Below are positions 16,153 through 26,878 of a stretch of DNA of 64,000 nucleotides, one piece after another (position 1 is the stretch's first letter; the number at the start of each line of letters is the position of its first letter). Source of the DNA: Opitutales bacterium. Lineage in GTDB: Bacteria; Verrucomicrobiota; Verrucomicrobiia; Opitutales; UBA953. A program made the position numbers and the translations under genes. The notes under the pieces are model-generated. The model saw nothing but the letters and a program-made list of their open reading frames with translations, was not told where the DNA came from and did no database searches. The stretch spans positions 90,906 to 154,905 of the forward strand of contig JANRFG010000032.1 in the NCBI GenBank assembly GCA_030725715.1, written 5' to 3'.

Positions 16153-17010
16153 TTAGCGTGCGAGCGCAAGCTTGAGCAGGGGGGCTAGGCGCTGGGCATA
16201 GACATCGTAACCATCCAAGGACAGGTGAATCTTGTCCGGGGCATAGAGCGCGTTCTTGATCGTGCCGTCGGCGTTGAGGAAGTCCTTCGTCAGGTCGAGC
16301 ACCTTGACCTTCGGGTCGGCGCCGAGGTTCAGTTTGTCGATCTCGGCATTGGTCCGCAGGATGTCCTCGTAGAAGCGGTTCTTGGGCCCGTGGCAGGGCA
16401 GAATCTTCGCGACGATGAGTTCGGCGTCCGGGAATTTCTCACGCAGATTGAGGGCGCACGTCTCGACGCCTTTCGCCGCGGCGGCGACGCCGGTCTCGGG
16501 CGTGAAGAACATGTTATTGTTACCGATCATCAGCACGATGGTCTTCGGCTGGAGTCCCGCGACGCCGCCGTGGTCGAGGCGCCAGAGCACGTTCTGGGAT
16601 TTGTCGCCGCCGATGCCGATATTGATCGTCTTCGCCGTCGGGAAGGCCTTGAGCCAGGCGGCGTTCAGGACGCCCTTGTCGAGCGGGCTGCCCCATTGTT
16701 GCGTGATCGAATCACCGACGAGCAGCACGTCGCAGGGGCCAGCGTTTTTCTGCACATAGGTGACCAGCCTCGCATGGGTGTCGACCCAGCTAGTGCCGCC
16801 CCAGGAGCCGGCGGACGGCACGGCGGGCCAGAGATGCGGGAGGTGCTTATTGATCTCGCGGCCGGGCCGCCGTTCGAACTCAGGCTTCGCGATGAAGGCT
16901 TTCTCTTCGGCCGTGAGAGGCCAGCCCGTCGGCTGAGGGTCCGCCGGCTTGTGGGCGTATTCAAGGGCCAGTAAAGGAGCGGCCACCAGCAAGCAGAGGG
17001 CGCGGCGCAT
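16153..17010 (-). CDS. SGNH/GDSL hydrolase (PAF-acetylhydrolase IB-like)
   Basis: Start at internal MRRALCLLVAAPLLALEY; VLLVGDSITQQWG, INIGIGGDKSQNVLWRLDHG, LMIGNNNMF, DKIHLSLDGYDVYA. Confidence 0.88.
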   Translation of the reverse strand: MRRALCLLVAAPLLALEYAHKPADPQPTGWPLTAEEKAFIAKPEFERRPGREINKHLPHLWPAVPSAGSWGGTSWVDTHARLVTYVQKNAGPCDVLLVGDSITQQWGSPLDKGVLNAAWLKAFPTAKTINIGIGGDKSQNVLWRLDHGGVAGLQPKTIVLMIGNNNMFFTPETGVAAAAKGVETCALNLREKFPDAELIVAKILPCHGPKNRFYEDILRTNAEIDKLNLGADPKVKVLDLTKDFLNADGTIKNALYAPDKIHLSLDGYDVYAQRLAPLLKLALAR

Positions 17011-17021
17011 GGCGAAAGGCC

Positions 17022-18152
17022 TCAGCGCGGCTGGTAGCCCTGCCAGAGCCACTCGAGGGCGGCGGGCAGGAGCTGGGCGCGGGCGTTGCCGATACCGTGG
17101 CCGGAATCCTGGCAGAAATAATACTGATAGGGGTAGCCCTTGGCCTTGAGGACCTTGGCCATGCGGTGGTTGGCCTCGACCCAGTCATGCATGCCGTCGC
17201 GCATGACGTTGGGGTTGTAGTTGTCGCGATCGCCGACGGCCATGTAGAGGCGGATGGGCTTACGCTCGCTCTGCGGGATGAGGGTTTCGTGGAAATCCCA
17301 GGCGCCGCCCGGGGTCTTGGGGTCGAAGGGCCACTGCTGATTCACGAAGGTTCCGGAGAGGGTGAGCACACGACGGAACCATTCCGGGTGATACCAGGCC
17401 ATGATCAGCGCGGCGGAACCGCCGGAGCTCGTACCCATCGTGGCGCGGCCTTCGGGGTCGGTGGTGAACTTCACGCCGTAGTTCTTCTCCACGAGCGGGA
17501 GGACTTCGTGCTGGATATACTCGGCGTAGAGGCCGGACATCGTGTCGTATTCCTTACCGCGTTCGTGGCCTTGGGCGTCGCCGCCGCCGTTGGCGATCTG
17601 CACCATGATGAGGGCGGGGATGCGCTTCTGGGCGATGAGGTTGTCGAGGATGCGCGCCGTGTTGAGGTCCGGTTTGCCGAGGCCGGGGCCGTCGTGCGTG
17701 ACGAGGAGCGGGGCGGCGGTGCCGGGGACGTATTGGGCGGGGATGTAGACCGTGATGGTGCGCTTGTAGTCGATGGTATGCGTCTTGACGATGAGGGTCT
17801 TGGGGTTGTTCGGATCCGGCACGCCGAACTCTTCGCGGGCGATGCCGGGGTTGAAGCGCTGCGTGGTCTTGGAATCGATCTGGAACTGCTGGATCTTGCC
17901 CTGCGGAACGCCTTCGACGGCCTTGGTCTCCGGGGCGGCGACGTAGGTCGGGCCGACGAGGTAGTTGCCGTCGGCGAGCGAGGTCTTGGTGCCGAGCTTC
18001 ACGAAGGCCGGCGCGCCCGGGGCGTCGAAGGCGCGCGTCGGCGGCGTGGGGCGAGCTTGTTTCTTCTGCGCCTGAGGGGCGGCCTTGGGCTTATCAGCCG
18101 CGGTGAGCGCCGCCAGCGGAGCTAGCAGCAGGAGGGCGAGGAGGGGGCGCAT
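17022..18152 (-). CDS. Esterase (enterochelin-esterase / esterase D-like alpha/beta hydrolase)
   Basis: MRPLLALLLLAPLAALTAADKP leader; YIPAQYVPGTAAPLLVTHDG; RATMGTSSGGSAALIMAWYHPEWF; DSGHGIGN. Confidence 0.85.
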   Translation of the reverse strand: MRPLLALLLLAPLAALTAADKPKAAPQAQKKQARPTPPTRAFDAPGAPAFVKLGTKTSLADGNYLVGPTYVAAPETKAVEGVPQGKIQQFQIDSKTTQRFNPGIAREEFGVPDPNNPKTLIVKTHTIDYKRTITVYIPAQYVPGTAAPLLVTHDGPGLGKPDLNTARILDNLIAQKRIPALIMVQIANGGGDAQGHERGKEYDTMSGLYAEYIQHEVLPLVEKNYGVKFTTDPEGRATMGTSSGGSAALIMAWYHPEWFRRVLTLSGTFVNQQWPFDPKTPGGAWDFHETLIPQSERKPIRLYMAVGDRDNYNPNVMRDGMHDWVEANHRMAKVLKAKGYPYQYYFCQDSGHGIGNARAQLLPAALEWLWQGYQPR

Positions 18153-18161
18153 GATTATGAA

Positions 18162-18190
18162 ATAGGGGTAGGGGTGGGGGTAGGGGTGGG
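18162..18190. repeat. GGGGTA/GGGGTG G-rich tract
   Basis: ataggggtaggggtgggggtaggggtggg read directly. Confidence 0.88.
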
Positions 18191-18202
18191 ATTATTACAT
18201 CT

Positions 18203-18233
18203 GGCCAACCGTTCAACGGATCAACCGGTCAAC
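18203..18233. repeat. GGCCAACCG..TCAACCGGTCAAC repeat
   Basis: ggccaaccgttcaacggatcaaccggtcaac; related copy at 58491-58522. Confidence 0.65.
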
Positions 18234-18245
18234 TCCGTCTCGGAC

Positions 18246-19874
<1,629 letters not shown>

Positions 19875-19923
19875 GGGAGTGAGGGCAAATTACGGGCTAA
19901 GGGAGGAGGAGGGCAAAGACGGA

Positions 19924-19962
19924 AATGGGGTCAGACCCCATTAATAGGGTCTGACCCCATTA
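19924..19962. repeat. Palindromic hairpin repeat, copy 1
   Basis: aatggggtcagaccccattaatagggtctgaccccatta: long inverted repeat. Confidence 0.92.
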
Positions 19963-19981
19963 TGGCCGGAGAGTTCGACGC

Positions 19982-22159
19982 TTACTTCTTGGCCGGGTTG
20001 GGGGTCTTCTTCTTCCGGCCACCCTTGGCTTTGGCGTCTTCGGCGGCGAGTTGCTCCTTGCTCGGGGGCGTCCACTCCGCTGGAGCGGGGTTGGCCACGC
20101 TGAGCGGGAAGGCGTCGTCGTAGGCTTTCATTTCCGCGCCGAGCCGTGCCTGGAGGCGACGTAAGGTTTCGGCGTGCTCCGGAATTTCGGCTAGGTTGGT
20201 CAGTTCGCGCGGATCCTTCTCCAGGTCGAAGAGCTGGGTGCGGTCGACGAGCGGATAGCGGATGAGCTTCCAACGTCCGTCGCTGAAGGAGCGCATGCAG
20301 TCACGGTAGGCCAGATATGCCCCGTCGCGGACCGCCGGCTTTTCGCCGCGGAGCACCGGCGTGAGGTCGAGGCCATCGACGCCGTCGGGCGATTTGGCGC
20401 CGGCCAGCGAGACGAAGGTCGGGAAGAGGTCCATGAGGTAGGTGAACGCGGCGGTGCGTCCGTGAGGGATGCCGGGTCCGGCGATGACGAGCGGCACGTG
20501 CATGCCGCCGAACTCGTAGAGGTTCTGCTTGCCGAAGAGGCCATGCTCGCCGAGCGAGAGGCCATTGTCGCCGGAGAAGACGATGATGGTGTTCTCCCAT
20601 TGGCCGGTTTCCCTGAGGGCGGCGAAGATCCGGCCGACATGGTGGTCCAGTCCGGTCACGCAGGCGTAGTAATCCGCGGTCTGTTGCCGGGTGTCTTTTT
20701 CCGTGCGTGGCCACGGAGCGAGGCGTTCGTCGCGGACGGTCATCTCTCCGTTGTTCCAAGGGTGCTGGGGTAGGAAGGCCGGCGAGAGCGCGATGCGTGC
20801 GGGGTCATACATCGCGTGGAAGCGGGGTTCGGCCGAGCGCGGGTCGTGCGGGACGGGCGGGGCGAGGTAGGCGTAGAAAGGCGCGGCGTCCTTGCGGGCG
20901 GCATGCTCCTTCAGGAAGCCGATCGTGCGGTCCGCGAGGCGCGCGCTGGCGTGCGCGCGATCGGTGACTGGATCGCCATTTTTCCTGGCATCGTCAATGA
21001 TGCTGGTCTGGAAGGCGCGAAGTCCCTCGGTGAACGCGTTGCCCCCTTTGCCCATGTGCCAGGTGCGGTAGCCGGCCGCCGCCAGCACGCTGGGGAGGAA
21101 GGTGGCGGGGTTGTCGGCCTCAGGCCGGGCCGCCTTGGCGCCGGGGATGCGCTGCCAGGAACGTCCGGTCAGCATCATCGTGCGGCTCGGGGTGCAGACC
21201 GCGCCGATCATCGAGCCTTGCGTGTAGGCACGGGTGAACGTCAGGCCGCGGGCGACGAGGGCATCGAGATGCGGGGTGATCAGGCCCGGCGCGCCGAGCG
21301 CACCCAGGCCGTCGGCCCGGTGGTCGTCGGCGTGGATGTGCAGGATGTTCGGCCGGGCCGCCGAGAGCTGCGCGGCGAAGCAGGCCGGAGCCTTCTTCTT
21401 GGGCGGGTTCTTGCCCTGGGCGCTGACGACCTTGGGCTTGTCGATCTTCTTGGCGCCGGCGGGCAGGGCGGCCTGGTCGAAGGGCAGGATCGCACCGTCT
21501 TCGAGCACCTTAAGCAGGACCTGCTTCACGTAGGTCTTATGGGGATTGCCGGCGTGGAGCTGGATGGCGATGAGGCCTTCGAGGGCGCGGCCCTTCTCGT
21601 CGTGGTCGATGAAGACCGAGGTCGTCTGGCCGTTGACCTTGTGCTCGAGGCGGTTGCCGCGGGCGATGACCGTGAACTCGTTATACTGGGAGATGTCGGC
21701 CTGCACGCGCGGGCGTTCGCCGACCTGCCAGCGCTGGCCGGTCGGGTCCATGACTACGTCGACGCCGTTGTAACCGAAGATGCCGCGGCCGCGTTCTTCG
21801 TAGGTCATCGCCGTATGGACGTCGGTCGGATGGACGTCGCACTGGTAGCCAAGGATCGTCCAAGGCGTCACTTCAGGCAGCCGGCGGCTGCGATACTGCA
21901 AGCCGGAGTTGTTATCGCCGACGACCTTGACCGTGGCGCGGACCTCGAAGTCCTTCACCTTGCCGTTCCAGATCAGGAACGAATTCGTCTTCGGCTTACC
22001 GACTTCGCTCGTGCCGACGATCACGCCGTCCGCGACGGCCCAGAGGCCGGGTTCGCCGTCCCAGCCGGAGAGGTCCTTGCCGTTGAAGAGCGGCGTGAAG
22101 CCGTCCTGGGCGAAGACGGGCAGGGTCAGGGTGAGGAGGAGGAGTCTTAGGGTGTTCAT
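19982..22159 (-). CDS. DUF1080 (3-keto-disaccharide hydrolase-like) domain fused to a C-terminal sulfatase
   Basis: Start MNTLRLLLLTLTLPVFAQ (ATG 22157-22159). N-terminal GFTPLFNGKDLSGWDGEPGLWAVADGVIVG...; C-terminal RPNILHIHADDHRADGLGALG, VCTPSRTMMLTGRSW, IIVFSGDNG. Confidence 0.92.
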   Translation of the reverse strand: MNTLRLLLLTLTLPVFAQDGFTPLFNGKDLSGWDGEPGLWAVADGVIVGTSEVGKPKTNSFLIWNGKVKDFEVRATVKVVGDNNSGLQYRSRRLPEVTPWTILGYQCDVHPTDVHTAMTYEERGRGIFGYNGVDVVMDPTGQRWQVGERPRVQADISQYNEFTVIARGNRLEHKVNGQTTSVFIDHDEKGRALEGLIAIQLHAGNPHKTYVKQVLLKVLEDGAILPFDQAALPAGAKKIDKPKVVSAQGKNPPKKKAPACFAAQLSAARPNILHIHADDHRADGLGALGAPGLITPHLDALVARGLTFTRAYTQGSMIGAVCTPSRTMMLTGRSWQRIPGAKAARPEADNPATFLPSVLAAAGYRTWHMGKGGNAFTEGLRAFQTSIIDDARKNGDPVTDRAHASARLADRTIGFLKEHAARKDAAPFYAYLAPPVPHDPRSAEPRFHAMYDPARIALSPAFLPQHPWNNGEMTVRDERLAPWPRTEKDTRQQTADYYACVTGLDHHVGRIFAALRETGQWENTIIVFSGDNGLSLGEHGLFGKQNLYEFGGMHVPLVIAGPGIPHGRTAAFTYLMDLFPTFVSLAGAKSPDGVDGLDLTPVLRGEKPAVRDGAYLAYRDCMRSFSDGRWKLIRYPLVDRTQLFDLEKDPRELTNLAEIPEHAETLRRLQARLGAEMKAYDDAFPLSVANPAPAEWTPPSKEQLAAEDAKAKGGRKKKTPNPAKK

Positions 22160-22166
22160 GAGAGGG

Positions 22167-23453
22167 TCAGGCGGTGAGTTCCTTGACGACGCCATTGCTG
22201 TCGCCGTGGCTGTCGACCTTCACGCCACTTCCTTGCAGCAGGGTGAGCCAGAGATTGCAGAGCGGGGTGCTCTTGCCTTGGAGGGCGATATGCTGGCCCA
22301 ATCGGATGCCGGCCCCGCCCCCGGCGATCAGCGTGGGGCAGTTGTCGAGGTAGTGGATCGTGCGGATGTTGCTGCCGTAAGCGATCGTGGTGTGGTCGAA
22401 AAGGCTGGAGCCGTCGGCTTCCTTCGTGGCCTTGAGCTTGGCGAAGAGGCCGGCCAGCAGCCTGCTTTGCTCGAGGTCGCGCTTCTGGGAGGCTTCCATG
22501 CGTTCGCCGGGGGCGTAATGGCTCATGTCGTGCGAAGCGACCTTCACGCTGAGGCTGGCGAGGAGCGAGCTGACCGGCTGACGGTAGGTGAGCACGCGGG
22601 TGCTGTCGGTCTGGAGCGCCGCGACGATGAGGTCGTACATCACCTTGATCTCGTCCTTGCCGGCGAGACCCGGCTTGGGCGGAGGGAAGGGCGCCTTGGC
22701 CTTCGGACGGTCCAGCCACTGTTCGTCCTTCGAGAGCCGCAGTTCGATGTCGCGGACGCTCTGGAAGTACTCGTCGAGCTTGTCGGTGTCGGCGCGCGAG
22801 AGGCCGCGACGGACGCGGGCGGCGTCTTCGAGCACGGCATCGAGCACGCTGCGTTGCTGGGCGAGCAGCGCCTGGCGCCGGGCGAGCGGCATGGTCTCGT
22901 CGGAGAAGAGACGATGGTAGGCGGCGACCGGGTTCTCGTGCCCGACCAGCGGCTTACCTCGCGCATCCCAGGCCATCGAGCCGGGGCCATGTCCGGAATC
23001 GCTGGCGTTGGCGCAGTCGAGCCGGATGGAGCCGTAACGCGTGTCCATGCCGAGCTTGGCGGCGGCGACCTGGTCGGCGGAGATGCCGTTGTGGAAGCTC
23101 TGCCCCGGCTGCGCGTAGCGGTTGGCCCCCGTGAGCCAGAAGGTGCTCCCCCAGTGGGCTTCATCGCTGAACTTGTTCGAGAGGCCTTGGACGAGCGTGA
23201 AGTCTTTCTTGTGTTCGGCGAGCGGGGCGAGTCCGGCCGGCAGCGCGTAGTCGGCTCCGGTGTCCTTGAGGGACGGGAACCAAGTCTCATTGGTCACCCC
23301 GTAGCCGAAGCCCAGGAAGACCATCCGCTTCGGCTGCGTGGCAGGTTTCTCGGCGGCGAAGGCCTTGAAGCCCAGCGAGCTCAGCGCGGGCAGGGCGATC
23401 AGCGTGCCGGCGGCGCGGAGGAAGTGACGGCGGCTGAGGTCGGTTCGGCTCAT
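22167..23453 (-). CDS. DUF1552 domain-containing protein
   Basis: Start MSRTDLSRRHFLRAAGTLIALPALSSLGF (ATG 23451-23453, overlapping the upstream TGA). RMVFLGFGYGVTNETWFP; VLDAVLEDAARVRRGLSRADTDKLDEYFQSVRDIE; HDMSHYAPGER. Confidence 0.9.
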   Translation of the reverse strand: MSRTDLSRRHFLRAAGTLIALPALSSLGFKAFAAEKPATQPKRMVFLGFGYGVTNETWFPSLKDTGADYALPAGLAPLAEHKKDFTLVQGLSNKFSDEAHWGSTFWLTGANRYAQPGQSFHNGISADQVAAAKLGMDTRYGSIRLDCANASDSGHGPGSMAWDARGKPLVGHENPVAAYHRLFSDETMPLARRQALLAQQRSVLDAVLEDAARVRRGLSRADTDKLDEYFQSVRDIELRLSKDEQWLDRPKAKAPFPPPKPGLAGKDEIKVMYDLIVAALQTDSTRVLTYRQPVSSLLASLSVKVASHDMSHYAPGERMEASQKRDLEQSRLLAGLFAKLKATKEADGSSLFDHTTIAYGSNIRTIHYLDNCPTLIAGGGAGIRLGQHIALQGKSTPLCNLWLTLLQGSGVKVDSHGDSNGVVKELTA

Positions 23454-26400
23454 TTGGTTTGGAAAGTCTCGGAGCGGACGAGCGCGCGGAGGAAGGCGGC
23501 CATCTGATAGTCCTTGGCCTGCGCCTCCGTGAGGATGGCCGTGGCGAGCGGTTCGTCGAGGAAACCGAACGGACGTCCCAGGCCATACTCCACGAGGGCC
23601 TCGGTGAAGCCGCGGCCGAACTTCTCCGGATGGGCGGCGATCTGGTCGCGGAGTTCGAAGTAGTCCTTGAAACTCGACCCCTTGTGGAAGGCGCCGGCCG
23701 GGCTGATCGGCCAGGTCTTCCGACCGACCCCCCTCTTCTCGTAGGTCTCGGTCGTCCGCCATTTGCCGGTGGCGTCGAAGTTCTCCAGTCCGAAGCCGAT
23801 GGGGTCGATCTTACGGTGGCACTGGGCGCACTGAGGTTGCTCCTGGTGGGCGGCGAGGCGTTCGCGGGTGGAGAGGAGCTTGTCTTCGAGGCGATTCAGC
23901 TGCGGTACGTTCGGCGGGGCAGGGGGCGGTGGTTCGTGCAGCAGCTTGCGCAGGATCCAAGCACCTCGTTCGACCGGGCTGGTGTCGCGGCCGTTGCTGC
24001 CCATCGCCAGGATGGCGGCCATGCCGAGCAGGCCGCCGCGAGGCGAATCCTGGGGGAGCGTCACCTTGCGGAAGGCATCCCCGCTCACCTGGCTCAACCC
24101 GTAGTAATCGGCGAGCAGGCCGTTGATCACCACGTAGTCGCTCTTGAGCAGGCGGTTGAGGCTGTCGCCATGGCGCAGGATGTGGTCGATGGTCTGATAG
24201 ACCTCGTTGCGGGCGGCGGCTTTGGTGCTGTAGTCGAAATCCTTGTGCTGCTTGGTGTCGAACTGGAAGAAATCGAGGCGATGCAGGCCGAGCCACTGAT
24301 GGGTGAATCCGGTCACGAAGGCGGACGACTTCGGGTCGGCGATGAGGCGGTCGACTTGCGCGCTCAGGATGGCGGGCTCGTGCAGGGTGTTTTTTTCGGC
24401 AAGGCGCAGGAGCTCGGCGTCGGGCGGGGCGCTCCAAAGGAAGTAGGATAGCCGGGAGGCGAGTTCGAGGTCGTCGAGCCGGCGCGATGCTTTCCCGGGA
24501 TTGGGTTCGGAGAGATAGAGGAAGCCGGGGGAGGCGAGGACCACGCTGAGCGGTTCGCGCAGGGCGCGCTCGTGGTCGAGCCCGCTCTGACGGCCGGCGC
24601 GGTAGATGCCCATGAGCCGGTCGAGGAAAGGCTGCTCGGCGGAACGTCCGCGGAAGGCGCGTTGGGCGAAGTCGGCCAGGCAGGCGCGAGCCTGAGCTTC
24701 GTCGGTCGGGCCTTCGCCGCGGGTCAGGATCGGCTTGGTCATGGCGGCCTTCCCTTCGGGCGGCAAGGGGCCTTCCCACTCGACCCAGTCGATCCAGAGC
24801 GCCGGAGGCGGACCCATGCCGGTCTGCTTGCGAGCGGACTCATAGCGTTCCAAGTCCAATTTGACCTCACGCTTCTCGCGGAGGATGAATGTCCGCGGGC
24901 TGTCCGCCGTGACGTTCACGCGCAATTCCATCACCTGAGGGTCCGTGATGCTACCGGTCACCTCACGGGTCTCGAGGAGCGTGAAGTCCTCCTCGCCGGA
25001 AAGGCGCGTACCGACGGCCAGGTAGCGTCGTTCCTTCGGGGCGTCCGGGGTCGCGCCGATGCGGAGCCGTAGGAGGTATTCTCCTGGCGGGACCGCCGGG
25101 GTCACATGCTTGGTCTTGAGCCAGCCCGAAGGCTGATCAGGCGGGAGCGTGATGGCTTCCTCCTTGTGGACGTTGTGGATGGTCAGGTAGGCGCCCGTCT
25201 TCGTGAGCGGATCTTCCAGGTAGCGCCGGAAGCTCGGGCCGTTCTGCTCGAAGGCCTTGACCCGGAATTTCGCTTCCTGCGCGTCGGGGATGCCTTTCTG
25301 CGGTTTGCCCGTGGCGAGAAACGCCTGCGCCGCTTCGTGGCCTCCCTTGAAATAACCGTTGTAGGTCCCGCCGACCATCGCGTTGGCGTGGAGTTCGACT
25401 TCGCGCCTTTGCTGGTGGGTGACCCTCTGGCCGTCGACGTTGGTGATCTCAATCCAGTCGATCCAGAGGGCGAATTCCGGTCCGACGCCGTTACGACGGA
25501 GGGCCTCGCCGAAGATCTGCAGGGCGCGCTCGTTCGAGTCGAAGGAGCCTCGTTCGCGCAGGAAGAAACCGCGGCTGCCCTTGCTCGTGATTTCCAGCGG
25601 GATATCCAGGAGCTGCGGCCGCTCCATCGTGCCCGTCACCTCATGCGTGCTCGCGACCGCGCCCTGCAACGGTCCGAACTCGACGAAATGCCGTGACTTG
25701 GGGGTGTCGGCGGTGGCGGCTATCCGGACGCGGACGTTATAGCGGCCGGCGGGCCAGTTCCCGGGGACGTTGAAAGGCTGGTAGGGGTTGGCGAAGACGT
25801 CCGCGTAAGTGAGAAAGGAGCCCGTCTTCGTCGCGGGGTTGGCCAGGTAGGCTCGCTGCTGGGGGGCGGAGTGGACCCAATTGCGTCGGCCTTGCTCGTC
25901 CGCGTGGATCGCGTCGAGGTAGCCGAATTTCTCCGGGCTGGGTGCGCCCGGGATGCGCTGCCATTGGTAATAGCGGTAGGTAGCGTCACCTTTCTTTTCG
26001 GCCGTAAGGGTCGCGATGATGGTACTGTTTTCAGGGCGGGCCGCGGCCTCATCGACCGCCTTGGTCCAGGCGACATAGCGTTCATGGCAGTCGACGCGCT
26101 TGGCGTAGGACTTGGTGATGCGCGGATTCGCGTAGGCCTCGGCTTCGGTCCGGATCTTCAGGGCCTTCGTCGGGGCGAAGCGGATGAAATGTTCGTCGAT
26201 CGCCTGACGTCCGAGCGCCAGATAGCGTTCGAACTGGTCTGACGACATGAAGAGCGAGGCTCCCACGGTGTCGAAGGCCCCGGCGCCGCCGTCGGCGGGC
26301 AGTTCATTGACGGGCAGATCGATGCCGAGCAGGTCGCGGAGGGTGTTCTTGTATTCGCGTCGGTTGAGGCGACGCATCGTGATCTGACCGTGGGCGTCGC

Positions 26401-26734
26401 CGATGGTCTTCCGCGCGGTGACGAGCGTGCCGGAGAGCATCTCGAGGAAATCGGCCTTCGCGACCGGAGCCGGCTGCTTGGAGTCGTCGGGCGGCATCTC
26501 CCCCGAGTTGACTTGATTCAGGATCTTCTGCCAACGGTCCGCGAGCTGCACCGTATCAAGCTTCAAGGCGATATCGTCGAGACGGAGCTTTCCTTTCTGC
26601 TTATCCGCGTTGTGGCACTCGACGCAGTATTCCTTGAGGAAGGCGCGATGTTTCTCGTCGATGCGCGCCTCCGGAGGCGCGCCGAAAGCCAGCGCGACGA
26701 GGAAGGGGAGAAGGGTGAGGCAACGCAGGGGCAT
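23450..26734 (-). CDS. DUF1587/DUF1592/DUF1588/DUF1585 family protein with Planctomycete-type cytochrome C
   Basis: KHRAFLKEYCVECHNADKQKGKLRLDD; TMRRLNRREYKNTLRDLLGIDL; SRLSYFLWSAPPD; CAQCHRKIDPIGFGLENFDATGKWR. Confidence 0.92.
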   Translation of the reverse strand: MPLRCLTLLPFLVALAFGAPPEARIDEKHRAFLKEYCVECHNADKQKGKLRLDDIALKLDTVQLADRWQKILNQVNSGEMPPDDSKQPAPVAKADFLEMLSGTLVTARKTIGDAHGQITMRRLNRREYKNTLRDLLGIDLPVNELPADGGAGAFDTVGASLFMSSDQFERYLALGRQAIDEHFIRFAPTKALKIRTEAEAYANPRITKSYAKRVDCHERYVAWTKAVDEAAARPENSTIIATLTAEKKGDATYRYYQWQRIPGAPSPEKFGYLDAIHADEQGRRNWVHSAPQQRAYLANPATKTGSFLTYADVFANPYQPFNVPGNWPAGRYNVRVRIAATADTPKSRHFVEFGPLQGAVASTHEVTGTMERPQLLDIPLEITSKGSRGFFLRERGSFDSNERALQIFGEALRRNGVGPEFALWIDWIEITNVDGQRVTHQQRREVELHANAMVGGTYNGYFKGGHEAAQAFLATGKPQKGIPDAQEAKFRVKAFEQNGPSFRRYLEDPLTKTGAYLTIHNVHKEEAITLPPDQPSGWLKTKHVTPAVPPGEYLLRLRIGATPDAPKERRYLAVGTRLSGEEDFTLLETREVTGSITDPQVMELRVNVTADSPRTFILREKREVKLDLERYESARKQTGMGPPPALWIDWVEWEGPLPPEGKAAMTKPILTRGEGPTDEAQARACLADFAQRAFRGRSAEQPFLDRLMGIYRAGRQSGLDHERALREPLSVVLASPGFLYLSEPNPGKASRRLDDLELASRLSYFLWSAPPDAELLRLAEKNTLHEPAILSAQVDRLIADPKSSAFVTGFTHQWLGLHRLDFFQFDTKQHKDFDYSTKAAARNEVYQTIDHILRHGDSLNRLLKSDYVVINGLLADYYGLSQVSGDAFRKVTLPQDSPRGGLLGMAAILAMGSNGRDTSPVERGAWILRKLLHEPPPPAPPNVPQLNRLEDKLLSTRERLAAHQEQPQCAQCHRKIDPIGFGLENFDATGKWRTTETYEKRGVGRKTWPISPAGAFHKGSSFKDYFELRDQIAAHPEKFGRGFTEALVEYGLGRPFGFLDEPLATAILTEAQAKDYQMAAFLRALVRSETFQTK

Positions 26735-26744
26735 CGCTGAGACG

Positions 26745-26760
26745 CCCGATACTTATCGGG
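26745..26760. promoter_or_regulatory. 16-bp palindrome just upstream of the DUF1592 gene start
   Basis: cccgatacttatcggg: perfect 7-bp arms around CT, 10-26 nt upstream of the ATG at 26732-26734. Confidence 0.4.
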
Positions 26761-26836
26761 TTGCGGGATAACTCCAGCCCGCTGTACGTCGGGGAGCCCT
26801 TTATTTTCTGTCGATTAACCGCGCTGAGCAGGCTTC

Positions 26837-26861
26837 GCCAGGGCCAGTTGCTGACCCTGGC
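26837..26861 (-). terminator. Candidate stem-loop downstream of the beta-propeller lipoprotein gene
   Basis: gccaggg-ccagttgctga-ccctggc inverted repeat 18 nt beyond the minus-strand stop. No clear U-tract, so function is uncertain. Confidence 0.3.
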
Positions 26862-26878
26862 CCCAGCCCTGTCCTGCC

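Noticed and set aside
14070-16175. Plus-strand ORF of 701 aa opposite the FAD oxidoreductase
   Set aside because: Shadow ORF of a high-GC gene; the minus strand has a clear FAD-binding motif.
23454-23762. N-terminal extension of the DUF1552 ORF
   Set aside because: Overlaps the DUF1592 coding end in another frame; the Tat-like leader at 23453 is the better start.
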